A stretch of DNA of 64,000 nucleotides from Maritimibacter dapengensis (lineage in GTDB: Bacteria; Pseudomonadota; Alphaproteobacteria; Rhodobacterales; Rhodobacteraceae): positions 535,432 to 599,431 of the forward strand of contig NZ_JAHUZE010000003.1 of NCBI RefSeq assembly GCF_019218265.1. Direction: 5' to 3'. Below, in pieces: positions 27,617 to 36,459 of the stretch. The first letter of the stretch is position 1. Each line of letters begins with the position of its first letter. The notes beneath the pieces are model-generated. The model saw only the letters and a list, made by a program, of their open reading frames with translations. It had not been told where the DNA came from and did not search any database. Both the position numbers and the translations under genes were made by a program.

Positions 27617-28756
27617 ATGATTTCCGCCGACCACGTCAGACAGTTCCGCCATGCGGCACCCTTCTGGCTGTCCCTCGCCGTTATCCCGCTCGTCATCCTG
27701 TCCGCTACCTACGGTGGCTGGGCGATCATCCTTCCGGTCGCGGGCACATGGTGGGCGTTCTCCGCGCTCGACGCGGTGTTGGGGCGATATTCCGAGAACC
27801 CGGACCTCGAGACGCCGGACGATGCGCTGATCTGGTACAAGCTGATCACGTGGATCTGGCTGCCAGTGCAGGTCGTCACGCTTTACGGCATGATCGCCTA
27901 TGTGCCGGGGGCCGATCACCTCACCCTGGCCGAGAAATTCGGCGTGTTTCTTGGGGTTGGTGTCATGTCGGGGTCCATCGGCATCGTCTATGCCCATGAG
28001 CTACTGCACCAGCGCAATGCCTTCGAGCGATGGCTCGGCGACCTGCTCCTCGCAACTGTGCTCTATTCGCATTTCCGCACGGAGCATTTGCTGGTTCACC
28101 ACCCGTGGGTCGGCACGCGGCGCGACGCTGTGACGGCCCGCTACAACGAGGGGTTTCATCGGTACTTCCTGCGGGTGTTGCGCGAAGGCCCGGTGAGCGC
28201 TTGGAGGGCAGAGAAGGCTTTATTGGCCCGGCGCGATTTGTCGGTGTTCGACGTGGCCAACCCGTTCTGGCGCTATGCGGCGCTACAGGGGATTGCGATT
28301 CTGCTTGCGCTTCTCACCGGCGGGTGGCTCGGCCTTGCGCTGTTTCTGTTTCAGGCGCTGATGGCGGTCTGGCAGTTGGAGCTGACCAATTACGTCGAGC
28401 ATTACGGGCTGACACGCAAATACCTCGGAGACGGGAAATACGAGCCTGTCCGCCCGCATCATAGCTGGAACGCCGATCACCGCGCGACCAACTGGTTGTT
28501 CATCAACCTGCAACGTCATTCCGATCACCACTACAAGCCCGCGCGCCGTTTCCCGTTGTTGCAGACGTACGAGGAAGCGACCGCGCCGCAGCTGCCTTAC
28601 GGCTATGCCCTGATGGGCTGGGTCGCGATGGTGCCGCCGCTCTGGCGGCGGATGATGAACCCGAAAGTGCGAAAATGGCGGGCGGATTATTATCCCGAGA
28701 TTTTGGATTGGGAGCCTTACAAGCGTGGGGAATTCCCCGTGCCGCAGGTGCGGTGA
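27617..28756 (+). CDS. alkB: Alkane 1-monooxygenase AlkB
   Basis: AlkB is a membrane non-haem diiron enzyme that hydroxylates the terminal carbon of alkanes. The 379-residue protein has about six membrane helices and the three histidine boxes: HELLH (127-131), the H152-H162 region with EHLLVHH, and the late NYVEHYG and LQRHSDHHY. No rubredoxin or rubredoxin reductase gene follows, so electrons must come from genes elsewhere. Medium-chain alkanes are the usual substrates; fatty acid hydroxylation in related proteins is the main alternative. Confidence 0.92.
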   Translation: MISADHVRQFRHAAPFWLSLAVIPLVILSATYGGWAIILPVAGTWWAFSALDAVLGRYSENPDLETPDDALIWYKLITWIWLPVQVVTLYGMIAYVPGADHLTLAEKFGVFLGVGVMSGSIGIVYAHELLHQRNAFERWLGDLLLATVLYSHFRTEHLLVHHPWVGTRRDAVTARYNEGFHRYFLRVLREGPVSAWRAEKALLARRDLSVFDVANPFWRYAALQGIAILLALLTGGWLGLALFLFQALMAVWQLELTNYVEHYGLTRKYLGDGKYEPVRPHHSWNADHRATNWLFINLQRHSDHHYKPARRFPLLQTYEEATAPQLPYGYALMGWVAMVPPLWRRMMNPKVRKWRADYYPEILDWEPYKRGEFPVPQVR

Positions 28757-28790
28757 GGGTGTGAGAACCGGATCGCCGGACATGCAACCG

Positions 28791-28818
28791 AAAAAAAGCC
28801 CCGCCATGAGGCGGGGCT
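28791..28818 (-). terminator. Rho-independent terminator of ccrM
   Basis: Read on the minus strand, a 9-bp stem (AGCCCCGCC/GGCGGGGCT) with a 4-base loop is followed by seven T residues, 68 bases beyond the ccrM stop. It also forms a hairpin at the end of the convergent alkB transcript, but without a T run there. Confidence 0.88.
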
Positions 28819-28885
28819 GAAGTGGTGCCGCAGCGCTTGGCCGCTGGCACAGGCGGTACTTCGTGTCGGGGTCGCCCCCGAAATT

Positions 28886-30056
<1,171 letters not shown>

Positions 30057-30092
30057 GCAGTCAATTTCTTTTTTAAATCAGGGGGTTACGAT

Positions 30093-30710
30093 TTAGGCTC
30101 GACACAAGATATTGTGGACGGGCTTGAAAGATCGCCTATGGTGTGGGGTCACACCAAGATTTTGAAGCGCCGAAACGTGGCTTTTTGACGGATATCCCGC
30201 GTTGCTGTCCCATCCGTAGCCAGGGTGCTGTTGCGCCAAATCCACCATGATCCGATCGCGGGTCACTTTGGCAACAATCGACGCGGCTGCGATGGAGAGT
30301 GATTTGCCGTCTCCCTTGATCACGGCCTCTGCCGAAAGGGGGCAATTTTGCGGGATCATGTTGCCGTCGATGAGCAGGTGATCGGGCGCCACGGGCAGGG
30401 CCGCGACCGCCCGAAGCATGGCGATATGTGCAGCGCGCAGGATGTTGTGCTCGTCGATTTCCGCAACCGTGCAATGGGCGATGCCGACCTGTGCGCTCGC
30501 CATGATCACGTCATAGGCCGCGTCGCGCCGTTTGGCCGTGAGCTTTTTCGAGTCGTTCAGACCGTCGGGGATGTTTTCGGGATCGAGGATCACCGCGGCG
30601 GCGGTCACGGGGCCTGCAATCGGCCCGCGCCCGACTTCGTCAACGCCGGCGATATAGACAAGGCCACGGGTATGGGCGGCGCGTTCGATGTCGAAATCAG
30701 GTTGGGTCAT
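30093..30710 (-). CDS. rnhB: Ribonuclease HII
   Basis: RNase HII cuts RNA in RNA-DNA hybrids and initiates ribonucleotide removal. The 205-residue protein shows the acidic active-site blocks: IAGVDEVGRGPIAGPV (DE), DSKKLTAKRR, LLIDGN and KGDGKSLSIAAASIVAKVTRDR with the last aspartate, and the C-terminal HPGYGW and GYPSKSH. It is transcribed in the same direction as ccrM, 106 bases upstream. Confidence 0.96.
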   Translation of the reverse strand: MTQPDFDIERAAHTRGLVYIAGVDEVGRGPIAGPVTAAAVILDPENIPDGLNDSKKLTAKRRDAAYDVIMASAQVGIAHCTVAEIDEHNILRAAHIAMLRAVAALPVAPDHLLIDGNMIPQNCPLSAEAVIKGDGKSLSIAAASIVAKVTRDRIMVDLAQQHPGYGWDSNAGYPSKSHVSALQNLGVTPHHRRSFKPVHNILCRA

Positions 30711-30778
30711 GGCCCTGATTTGCCGATCCTTTGCGCAGGGTCAAGGCGATGCGGGTTCCGATATGGCGAGATACCGAC

Positions 30779-31405
30779 ATGAGCGAGATCGAGATCATAC
30801 CGGGGCAAGGCCCGGACCCTCGCGGTGTGCTGGTCATCCATTCGTGGTGGGGCCTGACGGACGCCTTCCGGGACTACGGCGCGGCATTGGCCGAAGCCGG
30901 GTTTACCGTGGGGCTTGCGGACCTCTATGGCGGCCACATCGCCCGGACGGAAGCCGAGGTCGCACGCTTGCGCCGAGCGCCTCGCAAGGTGCCGATGTAT
31001 CGCACACTTCTCGCCGGTCTGGATCGCCTGCGACAGGAGGCGGAAGGGCCGGTCGGTGTCGTCGGGTTCTCGATGGGCGGGCATTGGGCGGTGTGGCTCG
31101 GGCAACGTGCCGAGGCGGACGTGGACGCGGTGGTAATGTATTATGCCGCGCGAAGTGGGGATTTCTCGCAGGTGCGGGCCGCATGGCTTGCCCATTTTGC
31201 AGAACAGGACGATTTCGTGAAACCGACGGCGCGGCGGGCGATGGTTCGCGGGATTGAGCATCGCGGGTTGTCTGTGGTGACACATGATTATCCTGATACC
31301 GCGCATTGGTTCGCGGAGACCTCGCGCCCGGAATACGATCCCGATGCCGCGAGACTGGCGCTGGCGCGTGACATCGACTTTCTGAACGCGCGGCTGCGGC
31401 CATGA
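30779..31405 (+). CDS. Dienelactone hydrolase family protein
   Basis: A 208-residue alpha/beta hydrolase of the dienelactone hydrolase family. The nucleophile elbow is VGFSMGGHW, with serine in place of the cysteine of classical dienelactone hydrolase; the acid is in FAEQDDFV and the histidine in YPDTAHWF. The oxyanion region is VLVIHSWWGLTD. The substrate is unknown. An in-frame start 16 codons upstream lies within the leader of rnhB and is rejected. Confidence 0.85.
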   Translation: MSEIEIIPGQGPDPRGVLVIHSWWGLTDAFRDYGAALAEAGFTVGLADLYGGHIARTEAEVARLRRAPRKVPMYRTLLAGLDRLRQEAEGPVGVVGFSMGGHWAVWLGQRAEADVDAVVMYYAARSGDFSQVRAAWLAHFAEQDDFVKPTARRAMVRGIEHRGLSVVTHDYPDTAHWFAETSRPEYDPDAARLALARDIDFLNARLRP

Positions 31406-31434
31406 AAAAGGCGGGGGCCCGGAGGCCTCCCGCC
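31405..31434 (-). terminator. Terminator for the exported His-rich protein gene
   Basis: On the minus strand a GC-rich hairpin (GGCGGG/CCCGCC outer stem, GGCC/GGCC inner stem, CGGA-type loop, one bulged base) is followed by five T residues. It lies 54 bases after the stop at 31488 and abuts the convergent dienelactone hydrolase stop. Confidence 0.75.
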
Positions 31435-31487
31435 TGATCAGGAGCGACGTTGAAAGCTGGTTGGGTGTCGCCCCCTGCTCGAAAGGG

Positions 31488-31973
31488 TCAGCGGCGGTGA
31501 CCGCGACCACCTGCGACCGGGAAGCCCGCGCGTTGCAGGCAGGAGCCGTCATAGAGGTTCTGACGCGTGCCACGGCTGCGGTCGATAATCGTGGTCATGC
31601 AGTAGTTCGGGAGCCGATGCGCGGCCGGATAGTGGCGATGCACGCAGCGGACACCGTAGTATGTCCGGTGCCGTCCGCCGGCCCGCACGATGCAGCCGGA
31701 GGGAACAGCCGTCCGTCTTTGGACGTGATCCCGCGGCTTGTGGCCGTGATGGCCGCCGTGTTTTGGCGGCGTGTAGACCCGGACATGACCGGACGAGTTG
31801 TTGTTCAGTTGCGCGGCGGCAATGGTGCCCAGGAGCACGGTGCCGATCGCGCCGGCGATGAAGAGTTCCTCGTTTCCGGCCTGTGCGGGTTTCGTTGCGA
31901 CCGGCGAAAGCGCCAGTGAGGCGGCGAGCGCGAATGCGGTGGCCGGGCGGGCGATTGTGCGGATGAGTTTCAT
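31488..31973 (-). CDS. Exported cysteine- and histidine-containing hypothetical protein
   Basis: A 161-residue protein with a clear signal peptide (MKLIRTIARPATAFALAASL in part, cleavage after PAQA). A short hydrophobic stretch FIAGAIGTVLLGTIAAAQL follows, then a His-rich segment KHGGHHGHKPRDH and a C-terminal half with four cysteines (SGC, VRC, NYC, GSC) that could form two disulfides. I recall similar proteins in Roseobacter genomes but know no function. The His-rich segment could bind metal. It is divergent from a small secreted protein gene, with an inverted repeat between them. Confidence 0.65.
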   Translation of the reverse strand: MKLIRTIARPATAFALAASLALSPVATKPAQAGNEELFIAGAIGTVLLGTIAAAQLNNNSSGHVRVYTPPKHGGHHGHKPRDHVQRRTAVPSGCIVRAGGRHRTYYGVRCVHRHYPAAHRLPNYCMTTIIDRSRGTRQNLYDGSCLQRAGFPVAGGRGHRR

Positions 31974-32084
31974 GTCTTGTCCTTTCGGATCGGGGTTGGA
32001 AGGGTGCGGGGCGGGGGACCTCGCGTCTTGTCATGAACCAACCCTGTCCGAGGTCCGTATCGCTAGCCAATATCGGCCCGCTGA

Positions 32085-32125
32085 TATCCGATAGCAGATG
32101 AGAAAACCGTCTTTGCTATTGGATA
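32085..32125. promoter_or_regulatory. Inverted repeat between divergent genes
   Basis: TATCCGATAGCA (32085-32096) and TGCTATTGGATA (32114-32125) are reverse complements at 11 of 12 positions, separated by 17 bases. The right arm also contains the palindrome GCTAT-TGG-ATAGC. It lies between two divergently transcribed genes for exported proteins and looks like a shared operator. Confidence 0.5.
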
Positions 32126-32154
32126 GCATCGCGGAAAATCAGTAGTTTGCGGGC

Positions 32155-32448
32155 ATGAAACACTCGATCCTCCTTCTTGCGTTCGCCCTTTCCACGGCGC
32201 TCGCCTCTCCCGCAAGCGCGGCCTGTTTCGCCGACTACAAGGCCAAACAGGACAACCCGCTGAAACTGCATTATGGTGTCATCCAATTGCCCGACAGGGT
32301 ATGCGGGTCGACACAGGATGCGCGCCCTGTCGTGTCACGAAGAATCGGGGCTGACGGCTGGACATTGCTGAATGTCCTGTCGATCTTCGACCAGAACGGT
32401 CTAGAGCAGAGGAAGGCCAGTGCCGGAGAATTTTTCCTTCGCTACTGA
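32155..32448 (+). CDS. Small secreted hypothetical protein
   Basis: A 97-residue protein with a signal peptide (MKHSILLLAFALSTALASPA, cleavage after ASA) and two cysteines in the mature part, CFADYKAKQDNPLKLHYGVIQL in pieces and RVCGST. The C terminus has an amphipathic VSRRIGADGWTLLNVLSIFD. No family is recognised with certainty. Its last 29 bases overlap the membrane winged-helix gene in another frame, so the two are very likely made together. Confidence 0.65.
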   Translation: MKHSILLLAFALSTALASPASAACFADYKAKQDNPLKLHYGVIQLPDRVCGSTQDARPVVSRRIGADGWTLLNVLSIFDQNGLEQRKASAGEFFLRY

Positions 32449-33124
32449 TGCGCGTGCGTCCGGTATGCGCGTCGTCGCGCTCGGGGTCGGGGCGATCGTC
32501 CTGATCCTCGCCATCGCTGCCGTGTTCCTGTTCCGAACGCTGCCGGACGCCAACGCCTTCAACGCGCGGGTGGAGCAGCTTTTTGTCGAGAACGACGCGT
32601 TGACCGGGGCGTCCGAAATCAAGCTGCTGGAGATTCTGGCGCAATCCGGCACCGCGTTTTCGGATACGTTGACGAGCTACCGGGTGGTGATCTTCGTGCT
32701 GATGCTGTTCGCCACCGCTCTGCTGGTGGCGGCGCTGGTTTTTCTCGTGGTCATCATCGCCCAGAACCGGCGAATGGAAGCGATCGAGCGGCAGGGGATT
32801 CGGGTCAGTTCGCTCATCATCCGGCGCGATGCGCGAACGGTCAGTCTCAACGACATGGAATTCAACCTGACCGAAGCGGCGCTGGAAACGCTCGCTGTTC
32901 TGGCCGAGGCCCGGATGGACGAAGACCTGCTGACGGGCGCCGAACTCGAGGCGGTGATCTCGGGCCGCGATGCCTCGGATTGCGAAGAGGCTGCGGGCGC
33001 CACCCGGATCAAACGGTTGCGCGACTCGCTCGGCAATCAGATGATGGCCGAGCTGCTGGTCAAAACGGTGGCGCGGCGTGGCTATATGCTCGCCATCGAC
33101 AAGGCCGTCATCCGAATGGAATGA
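32420..33124 (+). CDS. Membrane-anchored protein with C-terminal winged-helix domain
   Basis: A 234-residue protein with two membrane helices (about 17-40 and 88-114) enclosing a 47-residue periplasmic loop, then a linker and a C-terminal domain (about 138-232). That domain reads like an OmpR/PhoB winged helix: FNLTEAALETLAVLAEA, a recognition segment IKRLRDSLGNQ and the wing RRGYMLAID. So the DNA-binding domain would be cytoplasmic and C-terminal, the reverse of ToxR/CadC. Target unknown; the inverted repeat at 32085-32125 is a candidate. The overlap with a secreted protein gene suggests a sensor pair. Confidence 0.7.
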   Translation: MPENFSFATDARASGMRVVALGVGAIVLILAIAAVFLFRTLPDANAFNARVEQLFVENDALTGASEIKLLEILAQSGTAFSDTLTSYRVVIFVLMLFATALLVAALVFLVVIIAQNRRMEAIERQGIRVSSLIIRRDARTVSLNDMEFNLTEAALETLAVLAEARMDEDLLTGAELEAVISGRDASDCEEAAGATRIKRLRDSLGNQMMAELLVKTVARRGYMLAIDKAVIRME

Positions 33125-33127
33125 CCT

Positions 33128-34120
33128 TCATTCGTCCAGAAACGCCCTGATCGCCGCGACTGCCGCGTCGGGTTGGTCATGGATCACGTCGTGCCCTGCA
33201 TCTTTGATCACGTCGAGCCGCGCATTCGCGAAACTCTCGGCATGTTGGGCCTGCAATTCCGGCCCGATCCAGGTGTCGCAGGACCCTGCCATGAACAGGA
33301 CCGGACCGTCGAAACCGGCCCCCTTGGCCAGTCGTGCGAACTCCGCTTCGGGTGTATTTTGCGCCGTGCGCGAGGCCAGAGCACCGAACCGCCAGGCCGG
33401 CGCGTCAAAAGCCTGGCCCGGACAGTGGTAGGGGTTGTCGGGATGGTTGGCGAAGCCGTGGACCATCTCGCCCATCAGGTAGTCGTTCGACGCATCCTCG
33501 TCTCCATCGACATGCATCGCCTCGAACCCGGTTACGACGGCATCCCACAAAAAGCCCGGGCCGGACATGAAGGTGCGCGATTCCTCCATCCAATCGTTGG
33601 CTTCGTCCGCGTTCAGAAACCCCGGCTCGATCAGAACGGCGCGGTGCACCTTGTCGGGATGTTCGCCGAGATAGGCCGAGGCTAGCATCGCCCCCCAGCT
33701 ATGGCCGATGAGCGTGACGGCCCGGCCCGGCGAGGCGTGGTCGATGACGGCATCCAGTTCGTCGAGATAACCGTCCAGCGTCAGCGCCTCGGCTTCGACG
33801 CGTTCCGAAAGGCCTGCGCCGCGCTGGTCGTAGAAGACGACGCGATACTGGTCGCCCAGATCCGCGAGCGGGAGGAGCGAGCGGAAGTCGCCGCCCGGTC
33901 CGCCGTGCAGTACGATGATCGTGGGCGCGTCGGGCTCACCGGTCTCGCGCATGTGAAGCGCATGGCCGAGGATTTCCGTGGACGGCAGGTCCGGGTCGTC
34001 GACGACCGTCGCCTGCACCTCGTATTCGCCGATCGTGGTGGCGAAGAGGATCATCCCCGCCAAAAGAAGCGCCCCGATCATCGCGCCGATTCCGAAAAGT
34101 GCCAGTTTGAAAACGTGCAT
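33128..34120 (-). CDS. Alpha/beta hydrolase (proline iminopeptidase-like)
   Basis: A 330-residue hydrolase with an N-terminal membrane helix (residues 4-28), then an alpha/beta fold with the oxyanion motif VLHGGPGGDFRSLLPLADL in pieces, YDQRGAGLSERV, the nucleophile elbow GHSWGAMLA, the acid in CDTWIGPE and the histidine in DAGHDVIHDQP. HGGPGG and DQRG are typical of the S33 aminopeptidase family. The ATG at 34120 follows GAGGAGG. It is 13 bases downstream of a membrane protein gene in the same operon. Confidence 0.88.
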   Translation of the reverse strand: MHVFKLALFGIGAMIGALLLAGMILFATTIGEYEVQATVVDDPDLPSTEILGHALHMRETGEPDAPTIIVLHGGPGGDFRSLLPLADLGDQYRVVFYDQRGAGLSERVEAEALTLDGYLDELDAVIDHASPGRAVTLIGHSWGAMLASAYLGEHPDKVHRAVLIEPGFLNADEANDWMEESRTFMSGPGFLWDAVVTGFEAMHVDGDEDASNDYLMGEMVHGFANHPDNPYHCPGQAFDAPAWRFGALASRTAQNTPEAEFARLAKGAGFDGPVLFMAGSCDTWIGPELQAQHAESFANARLDVIKDAGHDVIHDQPDAAVAAIRAFLDE

Positions 34121-34133
34121 TGCGATGTCCTCC

Positions 34134-34802
34134 TCAGAACGAAGTGCGTGCAGGGCGCGCCAGCGACAGCGCGACCCAGCCGAACCACAGGATATAACCA
34201 AGTCCGAAAACGGCGCCCGGAGTCTCGCCAAGCATGGGAAACAATGTTGCCAGCCCGGACAGACCGATCACGAGCGACACCCAGCCCAGGGCACGGGGCA
34301 GTCGGCGGGAAATGAGCGCGGCGAGGCCGATAAGGATGGCCCAGATGCCCCCGGCGATTTCATTGCCGCCGCCAAGACCGAGTTCGACGGTATGCAGGAC
34401 TTCCCACAAATTCGCCGCACCTTCGGGGTCGGTGGCGTAACGCCTCAGAGCGGCCTCAAGTCCGACATTGGCGACCATGCCGGCCCCTGTCACGAGGGTC
34501 GCCCAAAGCAAACCGATTGCAAGGATGGATTGTGCAAGGCCGGGAAGGTGCGCGCGGAACCGAGCCGCGAGCGTGGTCGCGAGGAAGGCGAGTGCCAGGC
34601 CGTTCACCACGTAAATCGCAAGGTTCCAGATCGCCACGAGGGCGAAGTGGTCCGATGCGAATGCCAGCACGGTGGCCGCGTCGATATCGTCCGAACCGTA
34701 ACCGGCCGGTGCAAGCACGGTCACAAGCATGGCGAAGCCGAATAGATATGTGCCCGCGCAGATGATCGCTGCGATCGAGCCGATGTGTCTTTGTTCCAAC
34801 AT
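34134..34802 (-). CDS. Six-helix membrane protein (DUF4386-like)
   Basis: A 222-residue polytopic membrane protein with about six hydrophobic helices, starting MLEQRHIGSIAAIICAGTYL. The pattern resembles DUF4386 proteins, but I am not certain of this. Upstream in-frame ATGs would add a polar extension and are rejected. It precedes the hydrolase gene by 13 bases and is divergent from an AraC-family gene, which may regulate both. Confidence 0.65.
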   Translation of the reverse strand: MLEQRHIGSIAAIICAGTYLFGFAMLVTVLAPAGYGSDDIDAATVLAFASDHFALVAIWNLAIYVVNGLALAFLATTLAARFRAHLPGLAQSILAIGLLWATLVTGAGMVANVGLEAALRRYATDPEGAANLWEVLHTVELGLGGGNEIAGGIWAILIGLAALISRRLPRALGWVSLVIGLSGLATLFPMLGETPGAVFGLGYILWFGWVALSLARPARTSF

Positions 34803-34929
34803 TTCAAGGTCTCCTGTTTCTCGGAGCCTGAGTAGAACGAGGTGCCGGATCGAAACATGACCGGCTGTCCCACAACGTTGTCCGCTCGTGCCAAATGTAG
34901 TTAACATGCGCTCATTAATGAGGGGCGCC

Positions 34930-35964
34930 ATGAAACATCCCACGGTATCGGCCGGTATTGCCCGGTCTATGATCGACTACGCCGAGACGCGTGGTATTCC
35001 GCGCGCGCGAATGTTCGAGGCAGTCGGGCTCGTCGAGGCGGACCTGTCCGATCAGGACGCGCGTGTCGCGCTCGCCACCTATCGCGAGATCATCGAGGTC
35101 GCCAAGCGCGGGACCGGAGACGGGGCGTTCGTGTTGAACCATGCGATCGACACCGAGTTGTCGGACATGTCGGTCGTGGGGCTGATCGTGCATTCCTCGG
35201 CCTCCATGGCCGATGCGATGACGGAGTTGAACCGATATGCCCGACTGATGGTCGAAGTCGACGTGATGGAAGGCGGCGAGCGGTTCACCGTTCAACCGGA
35301 CGAGAGCGGTGTGTGGATCGTCGACAACCGCCCGGACCCCAATGCGTTCCCCGAGCTTTCGGAAGCGGCCTTTGCGCGGTTCGAGAGCGAGTTTCGTCGC
35401 GAGTTCCCGGATCGGCCCTTTGCCCGTGCCATCGAAGTGACTCACGACGCGCCGGCCTATGCAGAGGCCTACGAACGCATCCTGCGCTGCCCGGTGACAT
35501 TCGGTGCCACACGCAACGCACTTTGCATCGCGCCGGAATGGTTGACGCAGGAGTTCGATGCGTATTCTGGTTATGTATTCGGTATCTTCGCGGACAAGGC
35601 GGATGCGCTTCTGGCCGAGCTTGAGGCGTCCGACAGCCTGATTGCGCGGATCGAAGGCTGGGCGCTTCCGAACCTGCACCGAGGCGCGCTCGATGCGGAA
35701 ACGGCGGCCCGTGACATGGGCATGAGCCGACAGACGCTCTATCGCCGCTTGAAAGACGAAGACGCGACATTCGCCGGGGTGCTCGACGGGTTGCGGTTCC
35801 GCATGGCGCGTGAGTACCTTGCCGCCCGAAAGGTGTCGGTGAATGAGACCGCATATCTTGTCGGATTTTCCGAGGCTTCGTCCTTCGTGCGGGCGTTCAA
35901 GCGGTGGTCGGGCCAGACGCCGAGCGCGTTTCGGGCAACGCCGGAAAGAGGAGACGTGGCGTGA
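34930..35964 (+). CDS. AraC-family transcriptional regulator
   Basis: A 344-residue regulator with an N-terminal ligand domain of the arabinose-binding/OruR type (VSAGIARSMIDYAETRGI, FVLNHAIDTELSDMSVVGLIVHSSASMADAM in pieces) and a C-terminal AraC HTH domain from about residue 245, with TAARDMGMSRQTLYRRLKDE, and AYLVGFSEASSFVRAFKRWSGQTPSAFR in pieces. It overlaps the next small membrane protein by four bases (GTGA) and faces the hydrolase operon. The start at 34930 is preceded by AGGGG. Confidence 0.92.
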   Translation: MKHPTVSAGIARSMIDYAETRGIPRARMFEAVGLVEADLSDQDARVALATYREIIEVAKRGTGDGAFVLNHAIDTELSDMSVVGLIVHSSASMADAMTELNRYARLMVEVDVMEGGERFTVQPDESGVWIVDNRPDPNAFPELSEAAFARFESEFRREFPDRPFARAIEVTHDAPAYAEAYERILRCPVTFGATRNALCIAPEWLTQEFDAYSGYVFGIFADKADALLAELEASDSLIARIEGWALPNLHRGALDAETAARDMGMSRQTLYRRLKDEDATFAGVLDGLRFRMAREYLAARKVSVNETAYLVGFSEASSFVRAFKRWSGQTPSAFRATPERGDVA

Positions 35965-36341
35965 ATTGGGTGACGATAGCGGGGGTCGCATATCTGCTGT
36001 GCGCGGCAGGTGTCGTGGCTTTTCACATTGCGATGCTGTTCGGCGCACCGTGGGGCAATCTGACGATGGGCGGCCGTTTTCCGGGCCGCTATACCGGTGC
36101 GCGCAAGCTCGTCTCCTTGTCGCAGATCGCGATCATCGTGGCGCTGTCCGCCATGGTCGCCGGAAGCGCAGGGTTCATCGGATGGACGCCGCCGCGCTGG
36201 GCGCTCTGGCTCGCGCTTGGGATCAGCGGCCTCTCCGTGCTGGCGAACGGCGCCACACCGTCGGCCCCTGAACGGCAAATCTGGCTGCCGGTGACGTTGG
36301 TGATGTTCTTCTCGGTGTTGACCGTCGCGACCATGGGATGA
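35961..36341 (+). CDS. Small four-helix membrane protein
   Basis: A 126-residue protein with four predicted membrane helices and the loop PWGNLTMGGRFPGRYTGARKL between helices 1 and 2 (in pieces). Starts at a GTG overlapping the AraC gene stop as GTGA, with AGAGGAGA upstream. Function unknown; relatives are annotated only as membrane proteins. Translational coupling suggests a link with the AraC regulator. Confidence 0.75.
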   Translation: MNWVTIAGVAYLLCAAGVVAFHIAMLFGAPWGNLTMGGRFPGRYTGARKLVSLSQIAIIVALSAMVAGSAGFIGWTPPRWALWLALGISGLSVLANGATPSAPERQIWLPVTLVMFFSVLTVATMG

Positions 36342-36342
36342 C

Positions 36343-36419
36343 TGGCGATCCCGGCAGGATTCGAACCTGCAACCTGCCCCTTAGGAGGGGGCTGCTCTAT
36401 CCAGTTGAGCCACGGGACC
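36343..36419 (-). tRNA. tRNA-Arg (anticodon CCT)
   Basis: A 77-base cloverleaf on the minus strand with encoded 3' CCA. The acceptor arms GGTCCCG and CGGGATC pair with one G-T wobble. The anticodon stem GCCCC/GGGGC encloses CTCCTAA, giving CCT, which reads AGG. The T arm is GGTTCGAATCC. It overlaps no gene. Confidence 0.93.
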
Positions 36420-36459
36420 GCGCGCGGGCTTGATGCCCGCAAGGGCGGCGCGCGTCAAC

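Noticed and set aside
30068..30092. TTAA-containing stretch as a possible CtrA site before ccrM
   Set aside because: The second half-site is not at the 7-base spacing of the CtrA consensus.
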